Source of the DNA: a virus
Strand: one strand, 5' to 3'
DNA: 48,356 nt
Virus record (IMG/VR): IMGVR_UViG_3300035691_000009
Coordinates: 1 to 48,356 of that record
The translations under genes and the position numbers were made by a program. The notes beneath the pieces are model-generated. The model saw nothing but the letters and a program-made list of their open reading frames with translations, did no database searches and was not told the origin of the DNA. Positions 25,059-34,231 of the stretch are shown piece after piece; position 1 is the first letter of the stretch, and every line of letters starts with the position of its first letter.

Positions 25059-27281
25059 TTATACAATAGTAAAGGTACCTGCTGAGGCTTGGACTTCCCA
25101 AACATCTGGGGCTGTTATACAAACTAAAGATATGCTTGCAAATTGAGTCGCAGAAGCTAAAGAACCTCCTGGGCCAACGGTTGTTGAAAGTGCTCCATAG
25201 TGTATTACATGGCCTGCGTTTTGTTGGTCGATTCTCCATCCACCCGCACCCTTTCCATTAACTTTAACTTTGTCACCATCTGAGGCGCTTGTTGGTAAAG
25301 TTAAAGATACAACGGCGGCGTTATTTGCCGTGTACTCTGTGTTGACTGCAATAATATTAGTAAGATTAGTTGCTTCAACATAAGGAACAACAGGCGCTTT
25401 TCCGGCTAAGGCATTATCGATTCCTTGCATGTAACCTGTTAGCGCATTAGTAACGTAGCTACCTGGAACAAAGCTATATTGAGTAGGCGTGAAAGTATTC
25501 ATTAACAAGCCGTCAGTAATCCCGTACACCGTGACATCTATATATGAATTTAAACCGCCGATAATGGGTGCTTTGTTATATGAGTTTACGTCAATAGTAA
25601 AACTACAGAATTGTCCATCAAGATTTATAGGATTATCTAATTGGCAATTTCTAATGTGTACTGCTTGTTGCGCATTACCATTAGGCCGTGTGATATTTAC
25701 GGTTCCAGGCACGTGACAATTACGTAAATAATGGTTAAGGGCATAGTCATCATCAAGTAAGGTATAATTTAAATCGCTCCCAAAATTAACACTCTGTATT
25801 GTGGATTTAATATCACTTACAGTTAAACCACCACTAAAGCTGCTTGGAACAGGATTTAAATCGTTAATAATACATACGGTATTATCATTAAGATTTGAGT
25901 AACTGCTCGAAAATAAAAAACCTGCGGAGCATTGAGCCCAATTACAATTTAAGAATGTAACGACATTACCTAAATATGTATTTGATGCCCAATTGATATT
26001 TAAACCTGGAGAAGTTATTGGTTTAAATCCGGTTATGAGGACTTTCTCATTGCTTACCGTCCAAGATGCATCGAGTACTATTCCAGATAAACCATTAATG
26101 GTTACTGTGGAATCCACAAAATTAAGATCAATATAAGGATTGATATTAAAGTCACCTGCCAAGGTCATGTCACCAATAACATTCATTAAGAATCTGTTAG
26201 TAGGTGAAGCAACAGCGGCAGCAAATGCTCTTGCTGCGTCATACGTAGCAAAAGGTTGATTAATACCACCGTTGTTCAAGTCATTACCTACTGCAGAATT
26301 TACCCATATCTGCTGCCTGATACCATTTAAACCTTTAGTAATTATTTGAGATAAGTCACCAGCCAACAAAAGGGTAGGATCATTTAAGTAAGAAACTGTA
26401 TCAATTTCAACTGTGCTTAACGGGTCTTCAAGTACTGGAGAACCTGTGGGCATTGGGGTATTTCTAACATGTACGACTTGAGTTGAGGTATTAGGTATAG
26501 TCTTTTTGAGTATGATACCGAAAGGAATATTAGAATTTAATAAGTAGTGATTAACAGTCAGACCATCGCTCAATAAATCATATCGTATTTCGCCGCTTAC
26601 GGTAGCATTGAAAAGAACAGAGGGGCTATTGCTTAAAAACAAATTACTTGAGTAACTTGTGGTTACTAATGAAGTATCATTGATAATTTGTAATGCATTT
26701 AATGACCCAGGATTAGATAAAAAATTTCCGCCTGTTGTTAAACCGTGGTCGCAATTTAAGAATCTTATGATATTACCGTTATTTCCTATCCAACTGAAAA
26801 CCCAGAAGCCTATTAACTTCATGCCCGTAATAGTCACAAGTTCATTGTTAACTACAGTGTCCCAAGAATTAGCAAGTCCAAGGCCGCCAGTAACGGTAAA
26901 TGACCCTGCGCTAAATGCTAAGTCTACATATGGGTATAAAACAGGGGAATTTTCAGTAAAATTACCGATTAGGTTTATTAAAAACCTATTAGTGGGAGAA
27001 GCGGTAAGCGCCGCGTGCGCTGCAGCGGCTGCGTATGTTTGAAACGGGGTATATAAGCCACCGTCATTAGTGTCTAGGCCATCGGTTGCATTAACCCATA
27101 GCTGTTGATGAATAACGTTAGCGACCACACCGCCAGGAGTTAATTGAACAAAGTTACCTGCTAAATTGACGTATTCTGGCACGTCTGTATCATCATTAAA
27201 TACTAGCGTACCTGGATTTAAGACAATACCTGGTTTGTCCGCATTGGTTATGCGTGGGGTTTTAAGTGTTGGTGCTACCAT
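25059..27281 (-). CDS. Tail fibre/spike with two beta-helix modules
   Basis: This 740-aa protein begins with a short strand-rich head-like domain (KPGIVLNPGTLVFNDD). Two related modules follow, opening QQLWVNATDGLDTNDGG and QQIWVNSAVGNDLNNGG, each with an Ala-rich helix and SPTNRFL(I/M)N. Beta-helix coils of short strands come after each opening, as in pectate-lyase-like adhesins. The end contains an intramolecular-trimer-like stretch GWRIDQQNAGHVIHYG. It probably binds or cuts a surface glycan. AAGGAG precedes the start. Confidence 0.8.
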   Translation of the reverse strand: MVAPTLKTPRITNADKPGIVLNPGTLVFNDDTDVPEYVNLAGNFVQLTPGGVVANVIHQQLWVNATDGLDTNDGGLYTPFQTYAAAAAHAALTASPTNRFLINLIGNFTENSPVLYPYVDLAFSAGSFTVTGGLGLANSWDTVVNNELVTITGMKLIGFWVFSWIGNNGNIIRFLNCDHGLTTGGNFLSNPGSLNALQIINDTSLVTTSYSSNLFLSNSPSVLFNATVSGEIRYDLLSDGLTVNHYLLNSNIPFGIILKKTIPNTSTQVVHVRNTPMPTGSPVLEDPLSTVEIDTVSYLNDPTLLLAGDLSQIITKGLNGIRQQIWVNSAVGNDLNNGGINQPFATYDAARAFAAAVASPTNRFLMNVIGDMTLAGDFNINPYIDLNFVDSTVTINGLSGIVLDASWTVSNEKVLITGFKPITSPGLNINWASNTYLGNVVTFLNCNWAQCSAGFLFSSSYSNLNDNTVCIINDLNPVPSSFSGGLTVSDIKSTIQSVNFGSDLNYTLLDDDYALNHYLRNCHVPGTVNITRPNGNAQQAVHIRNCQLDNPINLDGQFCSFTIDVNSYNKAPIIGGLNSYIDVTVYGITDGLLMNTFTPTQYSFVPGSYVTNALTGYMQGIDNALAGKAPVVPYVEATNLTNIIAVNTEYTANNAAVVSLTLPTSASDGDKVKVNGKGAGGWRIDQQNAGHVIHYGALSTTVGPGGSLASATQFASISLVCITAPDVWEVQASAGTFTIV

Positions 27282-27295
27282 GTTCTAAACTCCTT

Positions 27296-30200
27296 TTAGA
27301 TTACTTCATATGTAAAGTTAATTTCAGCTCTGTAGTCGTCAGCTCCATTGACGTCCATAACCAGCTCCAACTCCGAGGCAAATAAAACCGCTTGGACTAT
27401 TTGCACACTGCCATCACCTAGCGCAGTAAATGGCGCTTTAGCGCATATCCCAGAACCTATTGCTTGTTCAAGTTGTAAAAAGCCACTTCCGAAAGATTTC
27501 CCAGCGTGAATATTTACGACAGAACCCGTAGAGGTAAATTGTAATTTAATTGACCCTACTACTATATTTCCGACTTTTACTTCGTGAGATCCCAGTACAG
27601 TAACTGCACTAACACCAGCAAAACCAGAAGCGGTCATTCCATTTATGACGGTCTGAGGAAGCGCTTCGTCTATACCCTTCAAATTCCCAGTCAGCGTGTT
27701 TGCTTCAAATGCAGTATCGCCACTAGGCACATAATTAGACGGGCTGTAGCTACTATTGGTCATACCATCGGTTTTCGTTGGCAATACCAAATTTGCTAAG
27801 GTCGCACCACCATTTAATGCCAATGTGAACATATAGGACGTAGAATCCACATTAACTGTGTTATTTACGCCGTCTATGTTCAAGGTTCTGCCCATAGTAT
27901 TACAAGCAGTAATAAACGTTGTTAAGGTGCTGGCATTATTGGTTTTTACATGAATATCATTTGTATAGAACCTAGCGTTATTTGCTACAAACTGGTAGTT
28001 AACTGAATCCGCGCTAGAAGCTGTTACTGTTACAGAGCCCGCGCTTATGTCCGTATTTATGAGGAATAAATTAACGTTTTCAACTAGGAATCCGTCTGCA
28101 TAGCCTGGGATATCATTTGTGCAATTCTCAAACACTATGGTTTCTGTACCTGCAGCAGTTCCGCTACCTGTAGCAGTTATAAAACCGCCGGTATTCATGG
28201 CAACATTTACGAACTTCAAGAAACTAAATACCGCAGGATTTAGGAATGTGAAAAGGTAATCCGTTCCATTTAGGTACATATACATATTTCTTACTTGTGT
28301 ATATGCTAAATCTCCAAGACCCCAATTTGGGTCAATAACTACATTTCCATTTACGATAAATCCAGAAGTATATGGATTCTGACCTTCAATACAGACGTTA
28401 GGACTAAGAGTCATATCGCCTGCAATATTATGGGCGCCGACCACTATAATATCCCAAGGCTGGCTACTGTTCGCCCCACGCGCTAGCGCTTCAAGTCTAG
28501 CCGCATCATAATTTTGCATTGGGTAATTAATAGTACCGCTATTGTTATCATCGCCATTAAGTTGATCGATATAAATTAGGAAAGAAATACTTCCTTTAAT
28601 ATTCGCAAAACTAGCCCCACTGCCGAATGCAAAAGTCTTAAATTTATAAGAGTCTGCATCAATAGTTACGGTATTAGATGTACCATCAATTGTTAAAGTA
28701 CGTCCCCCCGTATCACATCCAGATATATAAGTTGCTAGAGTTCCAGTGGAAGTTGCATTAATCGTCATATTTCCAGTTGGGCCTTGGAGATTTTGGATGA
28801 TGCAATTTGCATTAGTAACAGCGGAAGTTACTGCAACATCAATAACTCCAGAAGTAGCGCTATTAAGTAAAGAGAAATTCACGTTATCGGTAGTAAAATT
28901 GGGGCCATTTCCAAAAATATCGGTAGTACAATTATCAAATATTACCCTTTCCGCACTTGCATTTGTTCCTGCACCGGCAATGTTCACGTTTGGTAATTGC
29001 AATGACGAATTTTGGAATCGTAAGAACGAACCTGCTTGGAACGCTGGATAAACCAAACTAATTCCTGCAGCTACTAAATCAATATCGGTAAATACCGTAA
29101 ATGGCGTGGTCGTTGTACCCCAAGCAGCGTCAAGTACTACATTTCCACTTACAATTACAATAGTGCTATAGCTCGTATCGCCCACGACATTAACAAATGG
29201 GCTTATTGTCATATTGCCCGTGATGTTGAATTTACCTATCAAAATAATACTAAATGGTAAATTAACGCTAGGATTCCTAGATACCGCAAGCAATCGTGCG
29301 GCTTCATAAGTTTTTAATGGGCTATCGATAGTACCTTGGTTTAAATCGCTACCATCAAGATTATTAACCCATATTAATTGCGTTAGGTTAGAAATGTTTG
29401 GCGAGGTACCAATAGCGTCCATTGCTTCTGCAATAAAATTGAAGTCAGATACAATCGGGTCGTTACTATTATCATTATTTTCAACCCAAACCTCTACGGT
29501 GTTTCCAAGGTTTAAAGGTATTAAAGCCTGACAAATTGCAGGTTTATCTGCAGGAGTTGTTGGGCCAATATATTCTTTTTGTTTAGATCGAGCAACCACA
29601 CTGCCACTTACCGCAATATAAAAACTTGTGTTTTGAGCAGTGCCATTATAAGTCGCACTCATTACAGCACGTAAATCAAAGACTTTTGATACAGGCGATT
29701 GATACGTTAGCGTACCGTTTAAATGTGTGAAGTCTTTTAATTCACCTGCATTGTAAGTTGCTACAATTTTAACCGGAGTATTTGGGGCGCTAATGGGTGT
29801 TGGTGTAACATTGTCCTGAAAATCCATTCCTGCGTAAGATGGCAACAATCCAATATTAGCCACTGATAAGTCAAGACTTTCGATACCAAAATTCACATCT
29901 CTAACAACGATAGAATTTGTATTGTCGTTGTTTTCTACCCATAACTCGAAGGTATTGCCAGTGACTGCAGGTGTTTTAACTTGTACAGGCAATGGCTGAT
30001 TTCCTGGCGTAATAGGGCCAATAAATGCCGTTTGTTTAGATTTAGCAATTGGCGTGCCATTTTTAGTTATGTAGAAACTTGTATTTTGCGCAGTTCCTTC
30101 ATAAGTTGCCGTAATCATGGCCGTCAAATTCAATTCACGATTAGGCAAGCCCGTATATGTGAACGTACCTCCAACTTGCGTAAATTGCTGTAAATCGCCG

Positions 30201-31786
30201 CTGTTATATGTCGCTATGACCTTCGTGGGCGTGTTTGGGGCGCCAAAAGGCGTTGGCGTTACATTGTCTTGAAAATAGGTTTCTGCGTAAGCTGTGGGAA
30301 TCCCAACACCGCCGCCAGAGAGGGCTTCATCAATACCTTTCAAGTTACCGACCACACTGTCTGCTTTCCATTCACCAAGAGGGCCGTCTTGGGGCGTATA
30401 ATTGGAGGGCGTGAAGTACTTATTAGCTAGCATGGCGTCTGCAATAGATGTGGCATCATAAGTTGCGCCATTTACTAATGCAGGCAGTTCGTTTAGGAAA
30501 TCTGCAGTAAATATTACGCGTCCCCCACCAGCGCCGTTATCTAATGTTGGCGTATTGAAATAACTCATGGTCTTCGCGCCAACAAATAAATCACCAGAAT
30601 CGGTAACTTGATATGTAGTCGTTCCGATAACTTTGGAGTTCTCATGAAAGAAAGTGAAATCAGTATTTGTATTATTAACATAACCAAAGTTGCCAATAGT
30701 TGTCATGTCAATAACGCTAAAATTAGGACAATCTGTAACTGTTATATCACCTGATGCACCACTAGCCAATGCGCCATAGCATCGCACCACGTTATAAGAT
30801 AGCTGACTAGAAAATCCAAAGTTATTGCTTATGTTAACGATAGCTCCATTCGTGTAACCAATAACATTCATTAAAGTAGCGGAGGTTATGATGTTATTTG
30901 AGAAATTCAATAATGCGAATGGTGCTTCCATTAAATTAAAATCAAAATCAACAGTAGCAGGCAAATTCAAGCTAGTGAAGTTTTGGAAGAATAAAAAGCC
31001 ACCATTAACCCACGAAGGGTCTAATGATAACGAGCCAGTAATAGTTAATTGGCTTTCGCTACCATAAATAAATACGTTTTGTTTAATAGCTAGGTTTGTC
31101 TCAGTATAACTACCGTTTTGAACGATAATCATGTACGGGCCATCAACTGTTGGATTGATTTGAGACATTGCGTAACTTAATGATGCATAGGGAAACAATA
31201 TGCTCCCATCATTCTCCGCAGGTACATCGCTCCCACTTGGCGCGACATATCTGGTATTAGGATCTGAAGCTAATTCAACATCGCCGGTCTTATTACCATT
31301 GATAGTTTGCACAACGCCTAAAAACTCCCATGCGCCCGCGACACTTGTGCGGTCATTAGGAATTGCGTTATAGCAGGCATGTGGCCCAACTTGAAATATA
31401 AGTGTGTCAGCCCCATTGTGGATATTAATAGGGTCTGACGTATTCCCTGTGATTAATTGAATCGTTTGAGAACCCTGTAAAGATGTAGGCTGATTCTGAG
31501 GCGGAAGCTTCAAGACACGGCCAGGACTTGTCGCGTTCATAACGACAAATATCGGGGGTGGATTAGTAAGCGTATATGTGCCACCCCCTGCTGCAAAGTC
31601 TGAATCATTAACTATCTGAATTCCTGGACGACCTAAACCTAAATTTTCAATAGAGGTTGTATCATCCAAGACGTCAGATAAGTTATTAACCGCAAGCAAA
31701 GCACCTGATGGTGGCGGGCCGCCGCCAGTAGGAACTTGGAATATCTTAAGCCATTTGTAAAAATCCGATCCGATAATATAGCTCAT
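27296..31786 (-). CDS. Giant modular tail fibre / receptor-binding protein
   Basis: This is a 1496-aa protein, starting at ATG 31786 which overlaps the preceding stop (ATGA). Three beta-helix modules open with TRYVAPSGSDVPAEND, IWVNNLDGSDLNQGT and IYIDQLNGDDNNSGT. Between the first two lie two tandem, about 144-residue beta-sandwich copies that begin with FQDNVTPTP. Linkers such as GNLKGIDEAL recur. It is by far the largest gene, and its modules match those of the next gene. It is most likely a long trimeric fibre that binds the host surface. Confidence 0.82.
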   Translation of the reverse strand: MSYIIGSDFYKWLKIFQVPTGGGPPPSGALLAVNNLSDVLDDTTSIENLGLGRPGIQIVNDSDFAAGGGTYTLTNPPPIFVVMNATSPGRVLKLPPQNQPTSLQGSQTIQLITGNTSDPINIHNGADTLIFQVGPHACYNAIPNDRTSVAGAWEFLGVVQTINGNKTGDVELASDPNTRYVAPSGSDVPAENDGSILFPYASLSYAMSQINPTVDGPYMIIVQNGSYTETNLAIKQNVFIYGSESQLTITGSLSLDPSWVNGGFLFFQNFTSLNLPATVDFDFNLMEAPFALLNFSNNIITSATLMNVIGYTNGAIVNISNNFGFSSQLSYNVVRCYGALASGASGDITVTDCPNFSVIDMTTIGNFGYVNNTNTDFTFFHENSKVIGTTTYQVTDSGDLFVGAKTMSYFNTPTLDNGAGGGRVIFTADFLNELPALVNGATYDATSIADAMLANKYFTPSNYTPQDGPLGEWKADSVVGNLKGIDEALSGGGVGIPTAYAETYFQDNVTPTPFGAPNTPTKVIATYNSGDLQQFTQVGGTFTYTGLPNRELNLTAMITATYEGTAQNTSFYITKNGTPIAKSKQTAFIGPITPGNQPLPVQVKTPAVTGNTFELWVENNDNTNSIVVRDVNFGIESLDLSVANIGLLPSYAGMDFQDNVTPTPISAPNTPVKIVATYNAGELKDFTHLNGTLTYQSPVSKVFDLRAVMSATYNGTAQNTSFYIAVSGSVVARSKQKEYIGPTTPADKPAICQALIPLNLGNTVEVWVENNDNSNDPIVSDFNFIAEAMDAIGTSPNISNLTQLIWVNNLDGSDLNQGTIDSPLKTYEAARLLAVSRNPSVNLPFSIILIGKFNITGNMTISPFVNVVGDTSYSTIVIVSGNVVLDAAWGTTTTPFTVFTDIDLVAAGISLVYPAFQAGSFLRFQNSSLQLPNVNIAGAGTNASAERVIFDNCTTDIFGNGPNFTTDNVNFSLLNSATSGVIDVAVTSAVTNANCIIQNLQGPTGNMTINATSTGTLATYISGCDTGGRTLTIDGTSNTVTIDADSYKFKTFAFGSGASFANIKGSISFLIYIDQLNGDDNNSGTINYPMQNYDAARLEALARGANSSQPWDIIVVGAHNIAGDMTLSPNVCIEGQNPYTSGFIVNGNVVIDPNWGLGDLAYTQVRNMYMYLNGTDYLFTFLNPAVFSFLKFVNVAMNTGGFITATGSGTAAGTETIVFENCTNDIPGYADGFLVENVNLFLINTDISAGSVTVTASSADSVNYQFVANNARFYTNDIHVKTNNASTLTTFITACNTMGRTLNIDGVNNTVNVDSTSYMFTLALNGGATLANLVLPTKTDGMTNSSYSPSNYVPSGDTAFEANTLTGNLKGIDEALPQTVINGMTASGFAGVSAVTVLGSHEVKVGNIVVGSIKLQFTSTGSVVNIHAGKSFGSGFLQLEQAIGSGICAKAPFTALGDGSVQIVQAVLFASELELVMDVNGADDYRAEINFTYEVI
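29415..30285 (-). repeat. Tandem duplication of a beta-sandwich domain in the giant fibre
   Basis: The approximate copies are 29846-30285 and 29415-29845. Each starts FQDNVTPTP, continues with an NTP-KV/I-ATYN motif, contains GTAQNTSFYI and ends near WVENNDN. The two proteins differ at many positions, so the duplication is not recent. Confidence 0.8.
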
Positions 31787-31977
31787 TGTAAAATCCACCC
31801 TGAAATGTCGGTTAAGTTAACACCCGTGTAAGTAAAAGTTTGTTTATAAAACTTCAAACTCCCTGGGGGATAATTTACAGTGATAGAAATTACTTGAGTT
31901 CCGGCATACGCAATTTCCTGTTCGAGTGAATCGAGAGGAAGCATAGCACCATCGCTTGCTTGTACGGTTGATGACAT
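31783..31977 (-). CDS. Small hypothetical protein between TerS and fibre
   Basis: This 64-aa acidic protein reads as one small beta-rich domain (VISITVNYPPGSLKFYKQTF). GGGAG is 8 bases upstream. It is coupled to the giant fibre by ATGA. It could be a fibre-associated or head-tail protein, but no family is recognised. Confidence 0.65.
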   Translation of the reverse strand: MSSTVQASDGAMLPLDSLEQEIAYAGTQVISITVNYPPGSLKFYKQTFTYTGVNLTDISGWILQ

Positions 31978-31978
31978 A

Positions 31979-32407
31979 TCAGTGACTCCCTGTCATGATT
32001 TTCTGATAAATTTTAGCAGCTTCAACGGGATCTTTAGTATTGAGAACAAGCTCAACCTTTTCGGGCGGTTTGTCTTCCTTGATTTCCAGATGACTCTTCT
32101 TAACCCAATTCCCGCCGCCTTGTTTTTCCAGATAGAACATTATAGCCTTTAAATTACCTTTTTTCACCAGTTCCATTAGCTTACTTGAAACAAAGGCAAC
32201 TGTTTTGGCTCTACCGCGCTTAATAGTCTCTGCAATTTCTGGATATCTTGCTAGTGTAGCATACCAACCAGATTTTTTAAGACCGAAAAAATTAGCTATT
32301 TGCAAAGGCTTCATTTGACCTGCAAGACCTTCAATTGTCTTTAGGTTTTCTGGAGTTGGCTCAAGGCGTAACTTTGGGCCGACTTTAGCCTTCTTTTTCG
32401 CTGTCAT
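31979..32407 (-). CDS. terS: Terminase small subunit-like protein
   Basis: This 142-aa basic protein has an HTH-like N-terminal part (MKPLQIANFFGLKKSGWYAT) and the segment MFYLEKQGGGNWVKKSHLEI seen in small terminases. It recognises phage DNA for packaging. It is separated from terL by the fibre genes, an unusual order. It overlaps the ParB-like gene by 23 bases. Confidence 0.75.
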   Translation of the reverse strand: MTAKKKAKVGPKLRLEPTPENLKTIEGLAGQMKPLQIANFFGLKKSGWYATLARYPEIAETIKRGRAKTVAFVSSKLMELVKKGNLKAIMFYLEKQGGGNWVKKSHLEIKEDKPPEKVELVLNTKDPVEAAKIYQKIMTGSH

Positions 32408-33002
32408 CGAAAATCTCTCCTGTTGATTCTAAGATGGCCTTTTGTGATGTAAGTCCTTGCCAATGCCGTATTAAATCATCACATATCTTAGGATTCTCCC
32501 CACATTCTAGCTTATGGTTACCTAATAGCCAAATGTCTCCGAACTTACATATTGATTCTTTCGGGTCACTGTCAGAATCTGTCTGCGGCTGGTAATCAAC
32601 GATTTCAGGATTTAAAATGGCGTCTATTTCATCTTGGTCAAAGCCCGTAAGTGTTGGGTCAAAGTCATCGCTAATGATGTCCTCAAACTCATGCTTCAGT
32701 AGCTCGTAATCCCATCCAGCTTTAAGCGCCAATTTGTTCGCAGCCAAAATATAAGCCTTTTGGGCCGCTTTAGTTAGATGACTATGGGTAATAGTAGGCA
32801 CCTCAAGAAATCCTAGCCTTCGGGCTGCTTCAAGGCGGGCGTGGCCTGAAATGACCACATTGGCAGCATCTACCTCAATCGGGTCTAGAAAACCGTAAGT
32901 CGTAATACTATCCATTATCTCCTTAATTTGTTCATCACTATGCGTCCGAGCGTTATGTTCGTACCCTGTCAAAATATCCAATGATTTCTTGATAATTTCC
33001 AT
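32385..33002 (-). CDS. ParB-like protein with deleted methyltransferase core
   Basis: This is a 205-aa protein. The N-terminal ParB/sulfiredoxin-type domain shows HNARTHSDEQI (residues 16-26) and VISGHARLEAARRLG (50-64). After residue 150 comes GDIWLLGNHKLECGE (155-169), which normally introduces the DNA methylase part of ParB-methylases. It is followed at once by DDLIRHWQGLTSQKAIL (175-191), which normally ends it. The SAM- and DPPY-bearing core is absent. Upstream AAAGGGAT supports the start. It may regulate or nick DNA at the late promoter region, but activity is unknown. Confidence 0.82.
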   Translation of the reverse strand: MEIIKKSLDILTGYEHNARTHSDEQIKEIMDSITTYGFLDPIEVDAANVVISGHARLEAARRLGFLEVPTITHSHLTKAAQKAYILAANKLALKAGWDYELLKHEFEDIISDDFDPTLTGFDQDEIDAILNPEIVDYQPQTDSDSDPKESICKFGDIWLLGNHKLECGENPKICDDLIRHWQGLTSQKAILESTGEIFDDSEKEG

Positions 33003-33065
33003 GTAATTGATCCCTTTTTAGTTAACTAACTTAAATTACCACACTTTCAGCCGTTTTGCATCAAT

Positions 33066-33071
33066 TTTATA
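33066..33071 (-). promoter_or_regulatory. Possible -10 box of the late leftward promoter
   Basis: On the minus strand TATAAA lies just downstream of the ACGAGTACTCGT palindrome. No good -35 box is 17 bases upstream, which would fit an activator-dependent late promoter. Low certainty. Confidence 0.35.
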
Positions 33072-33391
33072 CTTTATGACGAGTACTCGTTCCGTCATTA
33101 CTCGTCATGTTACTCGTCATCGCCCATAACCCCTTGTTTCTATTGTCTTTCTTCTTCTTTATGACGAGTATGACAAGTAAAAGAGAAAATAGTAATCTGC
33201 GTCTCCGCAAGTAGCAGTATAGTATATATGTTTGTATATAAGCCTTTGCGGAAAAAGCGGCGGGAATAGCGAAATTACTCGTCATTGCCCGCATTCGTCA
33301 TAAATCGATTTTTTGTTAATTAAATCATATAGTTAACGATGACGCATAAAAACTGACCACTTGTCATTACTCGTCATAACATATATTTTAC

Positions 33392-33419
33392 TTGTACTTT
33401 TTGTTAAATCTTGTATACT
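33392..33419 (+). promoter_or_regulatory. Promoter TTGTAC-N16-TATACT
   Basis: TTGTAC (33392-33397) and TATACT (33414-33419) are separated by 16 bases and end 28 bases before the ATG at 33448. The last TTACTCGTCAT copy lies just upstream, in a position suited to regulation. Confidence 0.6.
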
Positions 33420-33447
33420 CAATTTGTAGTTATTGGAGATTTACGAT

Positions 33448-33723
33448 ATGCAAGCACGATTAGACGCGATATCAAAGAACCAAAAAACATATATAGCAGA
33501 ACACCCTTGCATGCGTGGCCACGAGCCAATACGCTACGCAAGTACTGGTATATGTGTATTTTGTAATAGGCAAAGAGCTATTGATGCCAGGGCAAAAATT
33601 ATTAATAAAGCATGGGGGTTTAAAGAACGAACAGTTATGGTTCATGACGCAGATTGGGAATATGTTCAAAGAATAGTTAAACAGACCGAAATGGCTAGAA
33701 AATTACAGGAAGGAAAGATATGA
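33448..33723 (+). CDS. Small zinc-finger protein
   Basis: This 91-aa protein has the metal-binding pattern CMRGHEPIRYASTGICVFC at residues 21-39, followed by RQRAIDARAK. This C-GH-RY-C-C arrangement recurs in small phage proteins of unknown role. GGAG precedes the ATG by 9 bases. It leads the rightward accessory block and is coupled to the next gene by ATGA. Confidence 0.75.
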   Translation: MQARLDAISKNQKTYIAEHPCMRGHEPIRYASTGICVFCNRQRAIDARAKIINKAWGFKERTVMVHDADWEYVQRIVKQTEMARKLQEGKI

Positions 33724-34217
33724 AATTTGATGGTATTAAAAGAGGAATAGAGATTTTTTCAGACGCTTGCCAAACTACCGATACCATGAAAATAGCTATG
33801 GTTTTATCAATTATTAGGGATTTAATATGCGTTATCGAAAATGAACCTGCTAAAAGCGATGAAAAAGCTATGGGACAACATTTAGACGATATTTATACAA
33901 GACTTGAGAATATTGAAGGCTATTTATTTAACCCATTTAAACAATCAGGACTTACAAAGCATTTAGAGCGCTTAGAGCAACGCTTGCCCCCGCTATATAC
34001 GCCTATTGATGATTCTAAACAAGATAAAGGAACTACTGTTTATTACCCCGTGTATTTTGATGTGGCTTTAGTTGCATTTAGACAAGGTAAAACTATCAAG
34101 CATAGGTCTTGGGATAAAGGTATTAATTTAAGTAATTTTGAGGATGAATCAAGAGGAGGTAATTTAGCTATTCGAGTAAAAGATATGGTGTATGAAAGTT
34201 GGATAATATTAGACTAA
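33720..34217 (+). CDS. Protein with Tad2/DUF2829-like C-terminal domain (first copy)
   Basis: This is a 165-aa protein. The N-terminal 100 residues are helical with a coiled-coil-like part (DIYTRLENIEGYL). The C-terminal about 55 residues read VYFDVALVAFRQGKTIKHRS with a following W-D-K-G, then a strand block, and end KDMVYESWIILD. This corresponds to the DUF2829 pattern F..AL.A...GK.v.r..W..g ... w.i, the family of the anti-Thoeris protein Tad2. The domain is shorter than typical Tad2 and lacks the usual PWIAM segment. It may bind a small signalling molecule. Similarity is read by eye. Confidence 0.65.
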   Translation: MKFDGIKRGIEIFSDACQTTDTMKIAMVLSIIRDLICVIENEPAKSDEKAMGQHLDDIYTRLENIEGYLFNPFKQSGLTKHLERLEQRLPPLYTPIDDSKQDKGTTVYYPVYFDVALVAFRQGKTIKHRSWDKGINLSNFEDESRGGNLAIRVKDMVYESWIILD

Positions 34218-34231
34218 TTTAAGGAAAACTT

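Larger units (their letters stand above)
33003..33447. promoter_or_regulatory. Divergent control region with repeated TTACTCGTCAT
   Basis: This 445-base region has no convincing gene. TTACTCGTCAT occurs at 33098-33108, 33110-33120, 33275-33285 and 33367-33377. The inverted form ATGACGAGTA is at 33076-33085 and 33161-33170. Near matches lie at 33170-33180, 33294-33303 and 33359-33367. ACGAGTACTCGT (33079-33090) is a perfect 12-bp palindrome. Two copies at 33098 and 33110 are 12 bases apart. It separates the leftward late genes from the rightward accessory genes, so it is probably an operator array or replication origin. Confidence 0.75.

Noticed and set aside
32385-33002. Complete DNA methyltransferase
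   Set aside because: No SAM-binding or DPPY-type motif is present in the frame or in neighbouring frames.
33067-33294. Open frame of 75 aa on the minus strand in the control region
   Set aside because: It is made of the repeated operator-like motif and low-complexity codons, with no suitable ribosome site. The repeats explain the sequence better.
33003-33447. CRISPR-like array
   Set aside because: The repeats are only 9-11 bases, occur in both orientations and have irregular spacing, with no spacer units.
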